A DNA stretch of 64,000 bases from Monoplex corrugatus (Eukaryota > Mollusca > Gastropoda > Littorinimorpha > Ranellidae). Where the stretch lies: assembly GCA_030674185.1 (NCBI GenBank), contig JAPXFY010000026.1:34913167-34977166 (forward strand), given 5' to 3'. How positions within the stretch are numbered: the stretch's first letter is position 1; every line of letters starts with the position of its first letter. Shown here one piece after another: positions 42,552-54,256 of this stretch. A program made the translations under genes and the position numbers. The notes under the pieces were generated by a model, which saw only the letters and a program-made list of their open reading frames with translations, searched no databases and had not been told where the DNA came from.

Positions 42552-42930
42552 GTCGCCATGGTATAGTGGTTAGTGCAATGGACTACCAACTGAAAGGTTG
42601 TGGGTTCAAATCCCCATCAGTCCCTTCAAAAATCATTGTGAGATTTTTTGGCTCTAACCGACTCCTACCCAGAGTTGGGCGTGCTATGGGCTTATTGGGA
42701 AGACTGGGACCACACAGTCAAGTTTCATCCACTTCACAGATGCGTCATTGAGGGTGTTGCTCAAATCTTCTGACCAGCACCATAGGTGTCTGTATCTATC
42801 TGACCTGGTTGATACCAGGATATCTTATGATAGTAAGCACAGAGTACAGCCCTGTCACGCAGTCTTAATCCTAGATGGAACTCCATAGCATCATGATTAT
42901 CATCCTCATCCACATCATCGTCATCACACT
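42552..42930 (+). mobile_element. tRNA-derived SINE
   Basis: The head resembles a tRNA: A box TGGTATAGTGGTTAG near 42,559 and B box GGTTCAAATCC at 42,603-42,613, with tRNA-like spacing. A body of about 250 bp follows, then a tail of degenerate CATCAT/CATC units near 42,890-42,930. No protein. It would be transcribed by RNA polymerase III from the internal boxes. Confidence 0.8.
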
Positions 42931-43667
42931 GTTAAAACTGTGCCAGCTTCTGTAGCCATTAAGATGGCGCATAAAATGGAATGAAAAAAAAAGATGAGCA
43001 CAAAGGTAACCTCCCTGAGTGCGATGATCCTAAAAAAAAAATTCTTTTTAAAGTGGTAGTAACATTTTCTTCCACAGCAAGAAGCCCACATTTCACACAG
43101 AAAACTTAAGTTGTCATGAAAAAATATAGCATACACACATACACCACTGTCCATTACATTTACATATATTACACTTAAATGTTTTCAAAAAGGGATTAAT
43201 TCAAAATAGTATGATTAAATAATCATACCCGGAATATAGGATGTATCCAAAAATATATAGCAAGCACTAGAGATCAAAACAGTTATGATGCAAATAAATT
43301 GAACTTGAAAACACATCCATCCCTGAAACAAATGAACAATCAACCAGATTATTAAAAGTTTTATTTTAATATTAAAAAAAGCATCAAATCTACATGTAGC
43401 TATATACCATGGAACGGTTAGGAAAAAAACATAAGAAAGAGAACTGGTATGAAATGGTTTGATCAGGATTGTAGTATTCAAAGACAGAATCTTAAATCAT
43501 TAAGGAACATAATCAGCAGATACCCTGTAAAATCACAACTTAAAAAGATGCTACTGAAAAAGAAGAAGAAAATATGCAAATGAAATCTAGTAACTCACCT
43601 CAGTGATGCCTTTATAAAAGACACAAATAACTTTGGCCAAGTATCACATGTACCCTATTTTTTCATC

Positions 43668-43722
<55 letters not shown>

Positions 43723-43845
43723 GAGTGTGTAAGCGCATGTGTGCATAAGCGCATGTGTGCATGCATGCATTTAGGTGAAACGCAGAAAGAATGAAATAAG
43801 TCGCACTCCCTACAGGCTGGGTGAACACTAGCTCTTCATCCTCTT

Positions 43846-43887
<42 letters not shown>

Positions 43888-44120
43888 CACATGCGCACAA
43901 TTCATGAGACTTGTATTCACTTACATGATTTTGCTCTCCTTTTTCCTCTGTGACCAGTGGTTTCTATTGCTTTTTTTTTTCTTCTTCTTTTTCCATTTCA
44001 TATTTGATTGTCTATTAAGTTTGATAATATTCTGGTACTGCACAGTGCAACGAGCACGCTTTTCACATGGACTGTTTGCCTTATATACATGAAATTATTA
44101 ATGCCTGGAAAATGTTAAAT
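42931..44120. other. No gene recognised; two TG microsatellites
   Basis: AT-rich DNA with (TG)n at 43,671-43,722 and 43,849-43,886. Short frames have no recognisable domains. Confidence 0.5.
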
Positions 44121-44149
44121 TTACTATGAGAATCAGAAGACCCAAATAG

Positions 44150-45260
44150 AAAAAAATGACAACTCCATAAGTTCAACAAAATTGATGAATCACTTGGAAA
44201 AACTTACTCATACAGACACAACTACCAACAGAAAAACTCATCCTTAGAGACAACTACCAACTAACAGACAACTTTAAGAGTCAAAGAAGAACTAAATAAA
44301 CTCAGATCTCTCTCAATCTTATGTGGACTTACCCATCACATTAACAGAAATCTAGAAAACTTCAAAATATCTTAAAGACAGAAAATGCCCAGGTACTTAT
44401 AGAATCACAAATTAAATTATGAAAGCAAATCTCCCATCAGTTTTCTTGATTATCAAACAACAATGCAATAGTCAGGTACATGTGGAAATCAATATACCTG
44501 TGTTTAAAAATGGGAACGCACTGCTACAGACGATTAACACGTAACACATCTCTCAGAGATTTTTTTAGCCAAATTCTGAATAACAGAACATATGAGTATA
44601 AAAAAGACAACTGATTACAGACAAACAAGCTGCATTTGGAGGGGGGAAAAATGATCATATTTTCTTACTGAAAAACATAACCGATAGTATCAGAAAAAAT
44701 AACTGAAAAGTAAAATCAGACTCTACAGCAGAATAGCTGATTTCCATAAGTGTTCGATAATGTGTGGCACAAAGCTCTCATGTCGAAATCATATGAAATC
44801 AGAATCAAAGACAACCATTTCAAACTCATAAAATCAATTACGAAAATGCCACATTATGTACAAGAGCCACAAATGATCTTTTTCCCAATATATCATTACA
44901 AACAGAAGCACTTCAGGGAAACACACTGTGTCCAATATTATTCAGTATATCTGTTTATGATTTACTAACTTTCTTACAAGACAATGACTCACCACATTTC
45001 ACTGAATCTAATAGCATGAAAATCCCATGTCTGTTATAATATGCTGATGACCTACTGATTCTTTCAACAAGTAAAAATTCATGGGATTGCAAAATGAATT
45101 ACATAACATTCCATACCTACTGTGAGAAATGGGGGCTAAAAATCAGTCAATCAAAATTGAAAGCAGTACCTTTTACCAATACCAACCCTAAAGTACCTCT
45201 TTTATTTACATACATCTCTTATCAGAGTGACTCTCAAATCAATACATCCTACATCAAATA
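44150..45260 (+). pseudogene. Degraded LINE reverse transcriptase
   Basis: Fragments in shifting plus-strand frames keep RT motifs: DKQAAFGGG and NDHIFLLKNI near 44,620-44,680, VFDNVWHKALMSK near 44,750, then YADDLLILSTS near 45,037 (catalytic YADD), then YCEKWGLKISQSKLK near 45,118. Many stops and frame changes show an old, dead copy. The clade is not assigned. It differs from both the RTE-type and CR1/L2-type elements in the window. Confidence 0.85.
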
Positions 45261-45386
45261 AAATACCATGAAATGTTACAAAACAGGCGAATAATTGGAA
45301 AAAAATTCTCCATGATCATGGCCCTCCATATGCATCTATCCCTTGTTTTTGCAAGCACATCTTCCACCCTCTCTGTCCTCAGGTCA

Positions 45387-45522
45387 ACCATGCTAGCAAA
45401 GCAAAAACTTAACCCTTAGATTATCCCTCATCCTTCCTGCAAGAAGCTTGGGGATAGGGTGAGGGAATCAGAGGGTCAAGTTTTTGCAGTTCATGGATAC
45501 GGTGTAGTATTCAAAGGGTTAA
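45387..45522. mobile_element. Hairpin MITE-like element, copy 2 (degenerate)
   Basis: GCTAGCAAAGCAAAAACTTA, then a decayed palindrome, then GGGATAGGGTGAGGGAATCA and TTCAAAGGGTTAA parallel the copy at 36,304-36,494. The left outer arm is not recognisable. Confidence 0.85.
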
Positions 45523-46041
45523 TAAAAATCTGACCACAGAAACGCACTCTGCAGAGTTCGAGTCAGTGCACATGACCTACAAACTGAAAGAGGTTGATAT
45601 ACAAACATTCCAGAAAAACATGGAGACCTACAGTTGTGATTGATGATGAGTGTCAGTCCCTGAATAACTGTATTAGATACAAATTAACAAAATCAAAACT
45701 GATTAAATAAAAAAGATTCATGAAAAATATATAGGCTTACCATGAACAATCAATTGCTCTAAATCCATTACTCTAAGTGGCTTTTAAGAAAGTTAATGAA
45801 TATTTAAATTTTGAAAATACATGCTGCATAATGTCTTCAATTGCCTGCATTTTGGAAAACAAGGATTCTTAATCACACGTTCATTTATACTCTTGTCGAT
45901 AATGATGATAAAATGAATGAAATGTGAAATTAATAACTATTGAAATTATTGGCTATGTCAACTTGCTGCAACTAGTCTGTGTCTTATAACCCTGTCTTGT
46001 GTTCTTATTGTAAATAAATGTGTTCCGAGCTCTTCACACAC

Positions 46042-46077
<36 letters not shown>

Positions 46078-46269
46078 GCGCAGCAGCGCACAAAGCTGAT
46101 AGCAGTCAATCCCTTCAAACAGAAACGGATATGTACATGATTTTAAATGTTACTTTTTAGTCACATATGTACTTTTTTTGTACTGTCTGCATTTTTATGA
46201 TGAATAAAATACTAACTGACACTAACTGTCTCGTGTGTACAATACCCTTTGATAATAATTAACTGAGCA
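45523..46269. other. No gene recognised
   Basis: AT-rich DNA with a 40-bp CA microsatellite near 46,036-46,078. Confidence 0.5.
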
Positions 46270-46545
46270 GTTGACTGGTAGGATAGCCAAATGGAAGACC
46301 ATCAAACTTGCAGTCAGATGGTCTATGTTTGAACCTGCCAAGGTAGCAACTGGCAGGTAAAAAGTTGAGAAATTTCTGATCTCCAGGTCAACATATATGC
46401 AGATCTGTGAGCGCCTGAATCTCCTCTATGCACATATGAACACAGAATATCAAATTTGCATGTCCAATCCATGTAAAAACTCAGCATCTCAAATTCTATC
46501 GAATACTCAGCATGCACACTCACTGAAAATGGTGTATGCAGCATA
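46270..46545 (+). mobile_element. Degenerate tRNA-related SINE, gastropod-like
   Basis: A decayed tRNA-like head has a B-box-like TGTTTGAACCTGCC near 46,325. The body contains CTCCAGGTCAACATATATGC, AATCCATGTAAAAACTCAGC and CAGCATGCACACTCACTGAA. In my recollection this order and wording resemble an abundant gastropod SINE body. It should be checked against a repeat library. Confidence 0.55.
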
Positions 46546-47765
46546 ATACCTGTACAATGTGTATACACATTCTTAGTAACCACTTCTCTGAACATGAGGG
46601 TGTTGTCAAAAGACCTTCCTGATCAAAACATCTAATTACAAGCTGGTTAACATCTCATCAATAAACAGATGACATATCCTTGCTGACAAATTTTCAGTTT
46701 TGACAGCAACCTGATGACTGCAGTATTAAAAAACGAAATATGGCCATTAAGATTTCATATTGTGCAACTTTTTGTTAAACTGGATCTGTAGTCCACATCT
46801 GGCAATGATGCATGCGGAAGTAGAGAAGAAATCTGTCTTACACATCTGAGTTTTTACTGGTAATGAGACAGAGTCTGCAGTACCAATAGATCAGTGCAGA
46901 CACCATAGATTACTGTTTTTACATATCCTAAATGTTCACAAGGGAGAGAGATTTACAGAACTGTCCAGTAACAATGAGCACACATAACAGCAATTAACAT
47001 TTTTTGTTTGTTTTTCTTAAACAAATTTTTGAGTATGTACATAACATTCACCTTCTCCCTATTACACATACACACAAACACTCTCTTGATCTCTCTGAGT
47101 AACTTTTCGTTTCCATGCAAGCACATCACATGCAAAGGAAACACCTAAAAAACACAATACCTAAAGGAAGTATTTGCAAATAAATAAAATAAAAATGCTT
47201 CACATAATATGAAACATCATATCTGCAACAACCTTTTCAAATCTTGGTTTCCCCTTTGCCCCTCCCTCCTCCACACACGTACACAAACATGTACACACTA
47301 AGTTGCCTAACCTTTGTTTTTTTAACTGTTGTTTTACACGTGCATTTGATCTAGGTATTGCACTTTGCTACAGGGTCCTTCCAGCCTGTGAAATGATTAC
47401 TGGAGGTCTTCAGTGAATTTTGGTGTTGGGGGTTCTGGATAGGGGCAGTAGACACAATAGTGATGGTTGGTTCTTTTGATAAAGTTGTGATGTCAAGATC
47501 TTATATCCCCACAACATCCCCTACCGTCCTGTTCGATGCCCATCTTGAAGTTTCCATCATTTTGGTGGTGTCAGCATCGTCTTTCACAGGTCCCTCCCTC
47601 TCAAACCCCCTCCCCATTTCAAGACCTTGCCAGTGCATAGGGTTTTGTGCAGACTCAGAAAGTCTGCAAGAAAATTGCTGGCATATTTGGGTGGAGAGTG
47701 TATGAAACTGTCAGAATGCGATGAATCCTTTCGAACAAACTCCAAACTCAAAAACAAGAGTGACT

Positions 47766-47870
47766 GTGCACGTTCAAGCAAACAGGAACCAGAACAAAAC
47801 ATGAAAAAAAGAATCAGACTGCGTATTCAATACAACCAGACAAGACAAAACAAAACTCCTTCTCTGGCAA
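47766..47870 (+). repeat. Half copy of the foldback family (left arm)
   Basis: GTTCAAGCAAACAGGAACCA and GAATCAGACTGCGTATTCAA parallel 30,230-30,310. No right arm follows. Confidence 0.75.
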
Positions 47871-48504
47871 ATGCATCGTTCTTGTAAAATGAATAGAAAC
47901 ACTAATCCCCATCTGTCTCCTTAATCTCTCACTGCTGACTCAAAGTGCCACATTCCTGCACACCACTTCAGCTGGCAGGCTAAACAACATGAAGGGTGTT
48001 AATTACCAGTCACTGGGTGGATGAATTCATGACCAAGATGAGTACCTGCTTGGAAACATTGTGTCACAATGTGTGTGTGTGTTCGTTCGTTCTTTGATTT
48101 AATGTCTTTTCATATGAGTGATAGTACACACAAAAAAGGTGTAAGCATGGAGGATAAAGGGGAGGGGGGGAGGGGGGAGGCAGAGGGGAGACAGAGTAAG
48201 AGACAGAAAGTTTCTAAAAGGAAGAGGCGAGCTCTTAAAAAAAGAGACATGCGTGAGTAGAGAAATGGAACTAAAACTTAATGCTAACATCAATAATGTG
48301 AAGAAAAAGAGACACTAAAAAACAAACTTCATAAACTTTAAAAAATGCATTAACAGAATGTGAATCATGATTTGAAATTTCAACAACAAAACTTGATCCA
48401 ATGTTACTTCTTTAAAATACATTAATTTTCAAGACAGTTTTCTCATAAAAAATCTTTGGTAAAAAAGAATACCGGTATTGTATTTTGCAATAAAACAAAC
48501 AGTG

Positions 48505-48509
<5 letters not shown>

Positions 48510-48597
<88 letters not shown>
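48510..48597. repeat. (GA)n-(TG)n microsatellite
   Basis: About 32 bp of AG followed by about 56 bp of TG. Confidence 0.97.
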
Positions 48598-48721
48598 TGT
48601 AGATGAGACATGAGTCAGAGATAGGATGATAATTTTGGATCAAGGGTAACAGACCTAATAGGCTCAGTGCACTCTTAACTCAGCATTCTGTGTGTATTGT
48701 GTGTGTCTGCTGCTCGTGTTG

Positions 48722-48722
<1 letters not shown>

Positions 48723-48780
<58 letters not shown>
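48723..48780. repeat. (TG)n microsatellite
   Basis: About 58 bp of nearly pure TG. Confidence 0.97.
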
Positions 48781-48901
48781 GTTTACATGACTATGCACAG
48801 TGTGTGTTTGTATTTACATGTGTATGTGTATTTATTCTGCTTCTGATGCTAGTTGTCCACAAAGTCCTTGATATAAATGTACCATAGTCAGCTGTCACTC
48901 T

Positions 48902-49200
48902 TTTTCTGTGTCTGGTCCATCCAACTGGAATGATCTTTCCCCATCTATTCGACAGTTACAAACTCTGTCTTTCTTCAAGTCTCGCTTGAAGACATACCAT
49001 TTTACCTAGCAGTGATTCCCCCTCTACATGTTCACTCTTTTACCCCATGACCTCCCCTTCCAAGTTTGAATGTGCTTTGTGCGCTGCAGAATTGGTCGTT
49101 GTTGGGTGATTGCTTTGGTGAACGATGAGATTGTGTACTTCGGTTTGATTCTTGTATCCAGATTTGAAACCTTAATAATGTTATTATTATTATTATTGTC
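48902..49200 (+). mobile_element. CR1/L2-type LINE, C-terminal end plus tail
   Basis: The reading SGPSNWNDLSPSIRQLQTLS then FFKSRLKTYHF ends at TAG 49,007-49,009. It matches the C-terminal pattern W-LP--LR----FK--LKTHLF seen in the 32.9-34.8 kb element. The 3' UTR of about 190 bp ends in (TTA)n. Only the last 36 codons remain. Confidence 0.8.
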
Positions 49201-49639
49201 TTTGTAACAGTGGTAGTAGTCTATCATTGTTGTTGCTACATTATTGTGATGACCCTGTAACTGCCCTCCCAACTGTGCATATCTGAGTATGTTTATGTGT
49301 ATGTTTGCCTTTTCATCTGTGTATGTCTGAAAGTTCTGTTTATCAGTTGGTATTGATACCATCTATTTCTATTTCACACAATTGATTTATTATTTTTGAT
49401 GAACAATGTTTATGCTGCACTGATAAATTGATTATGTGTCTGTGAGTGCACCAAATTAATTACCTGACATGACAAAATACCCCTTCCACACCACGCTTGA
49501 TGTTTTTTTCCATTTTCTTTTGTTTTGTTGTTGTTGTTGTTAAGTACAAAGAACATTCTCTAATAAGGACTGCTCGTACTAATTACTATATAAAAGGAAC
49601 TATTCTATTAGTTGTGTAATAACTAAATAAGCCAGGCTT

Positions 49640-50060
49640 GCCTGGCCGAATAGGCAGTCCCAGACTGGATGGGGTGAGGTGGCATTTGGCAAGGCCACTC
49701 TTGATAATACCTTGTATATTCTAAGATCGAGCCATCATGATGGGTGGATAAAAACCGCCTAGGCTAAGGCACTAACCCCTTGGCCTTGCGCTCAATCAAT
49801 GGGTTGGCCTACGTCTTTTCACTTTTGGACATGGGCTAAGCCAAGGATGGGGTAGCCCCCACAAAAAAAAGGACTGAAGTCAGCACTGGGTCCTGCACCT
49901 TGACAGGACAACTGGCAAGAACTGGGGGGAAAATGGCCACATTTATTACCTCTTGTGACCTGCCCCCGTTGACAGGAAACTAAAAAAGTTTGCGCTTACA
50001 TGTACAAGGGAGGCAACCCTACTTTCCTTCTCTTGGGGCTACGGGGATCGGTATATTCAT
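49640..50060. repeat. Unclassified repeat-like block
   Basis: GGAGGCAACCCTACTTTCCT and CTTGGGGCTACGGGG resemble GGGATACAATCCCACTTTCG and CTACTGGGGCTATG near 59,175-59,213. The left part has many short inverted pieces (GCCAGGCTTGCCTGGC). Probably a decayed mobile element of the same family as the 59 kb repeat. Confidence 0.4.
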
Positions 50061-50298
50061 AGATCTCTTATACAGCTGTGATAGAACAAAAAAATTGCAG
50101 TTACAAAAATAAATACATCAAAACAACACAACAATCTCACATCTGTATCGAAAAATAGTAACCCACATTCAGACATGAAACTAGGCTATAACATTTCAGT
50201 CCCACACCACGGGCATGCAAACAAGTCTTAAGAATTATTTCCCCTGCAACTCGGCAGGTCAAGAAGTCAGAGGTCAAAATATTGTGTATCTTATTCTT

Positions 50299-50456
50299 TG
50301 ACGTCAATGACGAAATGACATAGTCGGCTGTTAAAATTAGGACTTGCTTTTTTATATGATGCAAGTAAACTTCAAGAAATAAAAGTGTTCTATCAGTCAC
50401 AGTTTGCAAATCCCGACTGTTCGAGACTTTAACGTGACTCATCTGTCCGCCATTTT
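50299..50456 (+). promoter_or_regulatory. Candidate promoter of the F-BAR gene: CRE, AP-1 and YY1-like sites
   Basis: A perfect CRE palindrome TGACGTCA lies at 50,299-50,306, TGACTCA at 50,435-50,441 and CCGCCATTTT (YY1-like, often at transcription starts) at 50,447-50,456, all 100-260 bp before the start codon. No TATA box is evident. The transcription start is probably near 50,450. Use is inferred from position only. Confidence 0.4.
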
Positions 50457-50557
50457 AGATAGATGATCATATCCATCTCGGGAAAGCAGAAGGGGCTTGT
50501 CTCAAAGAACTTGACTGGATCTGTGATCGTGCTCGTGTTTTTGATACTAATGCAGCC

Positions 50558-51231
50558 ATGAGTTGGGGACTGGAACTTTGGGTTAGTATCATTTGATTGA
50601 AAAACCTGCTGTCACTTTTTATCATATTCCCTTGACCATCCTGTGATCCACATTTCATAGCAGACGTTCCTTTGCGAGTTTGTTATCATTGACACCGACA
50701 GTGTGCAACAAAACCAAAATGACAAGAGTGCATTCCATTTTTGTCGAATCTGTTATCGATTAACAGACATTTCTGTAACGTTGTGATAGTAAATGTAGCA
50801 AGTTTGTGATCATTTTCAGGTGTATACATGCGTCATCTTTGATTCGTGTTTTGGTAAGACTGCCCCCTGGCTTATTATCCAGCTCCACGTCTTATTTCAT
50901 ACGTTTCATGTCATTGATTTGTAATACGTCTGGAATATGAAAAAGTAGGCCTACTTGTTAGTGCCGCCGCTTTCATTGTCGATGTTGCTTTGATTTCCAT
51001 GCTAGTTTTGGTTATTGTATCAGATTGCAGTGTGTGTATGAAACGGTGCAATCACTTAAATCTGTACCCAATCAACAGTTACAATGTCGACATGCCAAAT
51101 CCTAATTTTGTATGCATACATCGTCATCTGTGATGTGATGTGTGTGTGTGTGTAGATTATATATGTGTGTATGCATGTGTGTTTGTAAATTGAGGGTTAT
51201 ATTGCGTGCACACACACACACACACACACCA

Positions 51232-51284
<53 letters not shown>

Positions 51285-53775
51285 CACACACATACACACA
51301 CACTGACACAGAGAGAATGCACACACACACACACACACTGTGATAATCAAACATGCACAGGGTGGGTAATACATGTTTTGATATGAATTTGTGCACAGTA
51401 TCAGAATACATTTACATCGCTGCATGTATACACACATTGTTGTAGTAACATATGCATTGACACGCAAGAACTCACTGATTTATATATTGTTGTAGTAACA
51501 TGTGCACTGACACATAACTCATAAGAAGTCGCGGATTTACAGATTGCAAAGTTTAGATGAGTACTTGAACTTGTAAGCTAATGGCAGTCGTATTCATTGA
51601 TTAACATTTATGAGATACTAAGTTTATTCAGTATCAAAAATCAGTTTATATTACATTACATTAGCAAAATGTCAAAGACATGCTTATCACCAGTCCAGCT
51701 GGCAAAAACTGTATAGTAATAATAGTGACTTAAATATATCTCAGTGGCATTTCCCTTCATCATTCATGTTGAATTTTTGTTTGGTTTATTTTTTTTCTTT
51801 TTCTTTTTCATGAACCTGAAGCTGGAATCATGGTTTGTTGTTGCAACAATGTCGCATTTCAAGTAAAGTCAGAGATTAATAAGATGTAGTAAAACTAGTA
51901 TGGGCCTTCTGGTGTTTTGACTGTGTGTGATTTTTTTTTTCGTTTGTTTTGTTTTTCTAGAGTTTTAACTGAGAGAAACTGAATTTACCAATGCCAGGGG
52001 AAGATACTCTTGAATATTCTCAACTTTTATATCGTGTTACATTTTATGTACAAGTGTACACATTCTGCCATCCTCAATACAGTGGAGAGGCACTGATGAT
52101 AAACAAGAATATTACTATTAGTATCAAGGGGCTGAAAAGCTTATGAAATGTCACATGTACACAATTTTTGTTTGCCTACAGAGAACTTGAGAAGCCAAGC
52201 AGCACTAAATGTACTTTACTAGTTTTGATTCTTTTCTGCTTGATATACATGTCACATTTTGTGGCCTTGATTTATTTTCTAAAATAAGACTGGAAAATTT
52301 TGCTAACCCACTTTCTACCCCAGTTACGAGTTGTCGTACCAGTTACTTGGACCAGCACTTATAAGAGGCTGCTGCACTGAAAATTAAGGTGTCACCAAAA
52401 CACGTCTAACTAGCAGAAGTTATTTTTAACAGCATTGTTATCAAATTTTCCGTGAACCAGTATCAGGAAACATTTTTGCTGCAAAAACAAATTTTACAGT
52501 ATGAGAATACACAAATATTGAAATGTGCTTCATACTTGGTCTGCAGGGAAGTAACCATGGTATGAGACATTTCTTACTAGGATAGAATGACTTAAGGGGG
52601 ACTTTTTTTTTATTACACCATGTACAATAAAACGATCTTTGTTAAAATTTCGTCAGCATCCGATCTGTCATAGGTTAATACTAATAATAGTAATAATATA
52701 ATATTTAGCCTGTGGTTATAGTCTGACAGGAAAACATAGTTATACATGCTGTTTTAGGATGTTAAGTATCTGCTTTTAATGGTTTCATTGTCAGTGGTGA
52801 CAGAAAACAAAACAGAACAAAACAGGACATCAGTTGATCATATAACCAGTATGTTGGTGTTTTGCTTAGAATTTTTTCAGCTGCCACTCACTGTGATGCA
52901 CAGAAGATATGTGATATTCATGTTTTTACAATATATGTAGTAGGGCTACTTGATAGATTAGCTTATGACAGTGACATTACTGACAATGATCCATGATCCT
53001 GTATTTTCCAATGGTAGAAGTTGATGCTTTTTTCGTTTTATTGTTTGATGACAGAGTCATTAATACTTCATTTTCCACTGGTAGAAGTTGATACTCTTTT
53101 TGTTTTGTTATTTGATGATGTGACATTAATACTTCATTTTCCAGTGGTAGAAGTTGATGCATTTTTATTTTATTATTTGGTGACAGTGACAGTAATACTT
53201 CATTTTCTAATGGCAGAAGTTGATGCTTTTTTCATTTTATTATTTGATGACAGTGACATTAATACTTCATTTTCCAGTGGTAGAAGTTGATGCTTTTTAA
53301 AATTTTTCGTTTTATTGTTTAGTGACAGTGACAATAATACTTCATTTTCCAGTAGTAGAAGTTGATGCTTTTTTTTCATTTTATTATTTGGTAACAGTGA
53401 CAATGATACTTCATTTTCCAATGGTAAAAGTTGATACTTTTTTTTGCTTTATTATTTGTGCAGTGACATTAACATTTCATTTTCCAGTGGTAGAAATTTT
53501 TAGCCGAATGCCATATTTGCCCCCATTGCTAATCAAATTTTCTAATTTATATATCTGCCCAGAAGTAGAACTAAAACTATTGAAAATGGGATTGCGTGTG
53601 AAAGGAGAATAGTATTTAGGAAGAGCTTACCAATGAGAAATGTGGCCTAGGAGTGAAACCATGGCTTTTCTCTCATATGAAATCATAAACTGTAACCAAG
53701 ATCCTGGGTGCAGTATGTACTTTTAGTTATATTGAGTCTGAGCTCATGGAAAGAGGCAGAACACACGCACGCACG

Positions 53776-53806
<31 letters not shown>

Positions 53807-53850
53807 GTTCACGCACACACACAATTCTTTCTGTCTCTATCTGTCTCTCT

Positions 53851-53925
<75 letters not shown>

Positions 53926-54256
53926 ACTCTCTCCCACTCCCTACATCCCTCCTCTTCTCCCTTCTTTCCCCATCTCACAGTTACAGACATGCAGTAACAC
54001 ATACAGATACACACATATTGTTCTGTGTGAGCACACTTGCATACATGTCTTGAATGCTTTTGAAAGTGTTTGTTTTTCTGTGTGTCTTGAGTTAGTCCCA
54101 GTTCACACTACATTGAATGTTCTTTTTCTTTTTGTTTCAGGACCAGTATGATAATGTTGGGGGACACACTCAGAAAGGTATCGACTTTTGTGAAAAGTTC
54201 ACTCACTTTCTGAGAGAACGCTCCGCTGTTGAACAAGAGTATGCCAAGAGTTTGAA
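50558..54256 (+). CDS. FNBP1L: CIP4/FNBP1/FNBP1L (Toca) F-BAR protein, first two coding exons only
   Basis: Exon 1 (50,558-50,581) encodes MSWGLELW and is followed by donor GTTAGT. Exon 2 (54,141-54,256) follows TTTGTTTCAG and begins DQYDNVGGHTQKGID, then FCEKFTHFLRERSAVEQEYAK, then donor GTAAGT. The human family starts MSWGTELWDQFD and has its first intron at the same W/D position, so both sequence and splice site agree. GIDF and EQ-YAK fit FNBP1L slightly better than FNBP1, but invertebrates usually have one gene for the trio. The encoded part is the first helix of the F-BAR domain, which bends membranes. The full protein also has HR1 and SH3 domains linking CDC42 to N-WASP in endocytosis and actin assembly. 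The next exon was not found before 64,000, so it likely lies outside. Confidence 0.88.
51208..51335. repeat. (CA)n-(CT)n-(CA)n microsatellite in F-BAR intron 1
   Basis: CA, then about 48 bp of CT, then interrupted CA. Confidence 0.95.
52985..53500. repeat. Minisatellite of about 65-70 bp, 7-8 copies, F-BAR intron 1
   Basis: The unit contains ACTTCATTTTCCAGTGGTAG, AAGTTGATGC, a T run and TTATTATTTGATGACAGTGA. Copies differ in T-run length and substitutions, so the array is moderately old. Confidence 0.93.
53763..53940. repeat. (CA)n and (CT)n microsatellite upstream of exon 2
   Basis: CACG/CA units, then about 65 bp of nearly pure CT ending about 200 bp before the exon 2 acceptor. Confidence 0.95.

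Larger units (their letters stand above)
46546..48900. other. Intergenic, no gene recognised
   Basis: Contains a half foldback copy and microsatellites listed separately. Other frames, for example near 47,460 and 47,627, show no domain. An A/G-rich stretch with AGAGG motifs lies at 48,150-48,250. Confidence 0.5.
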
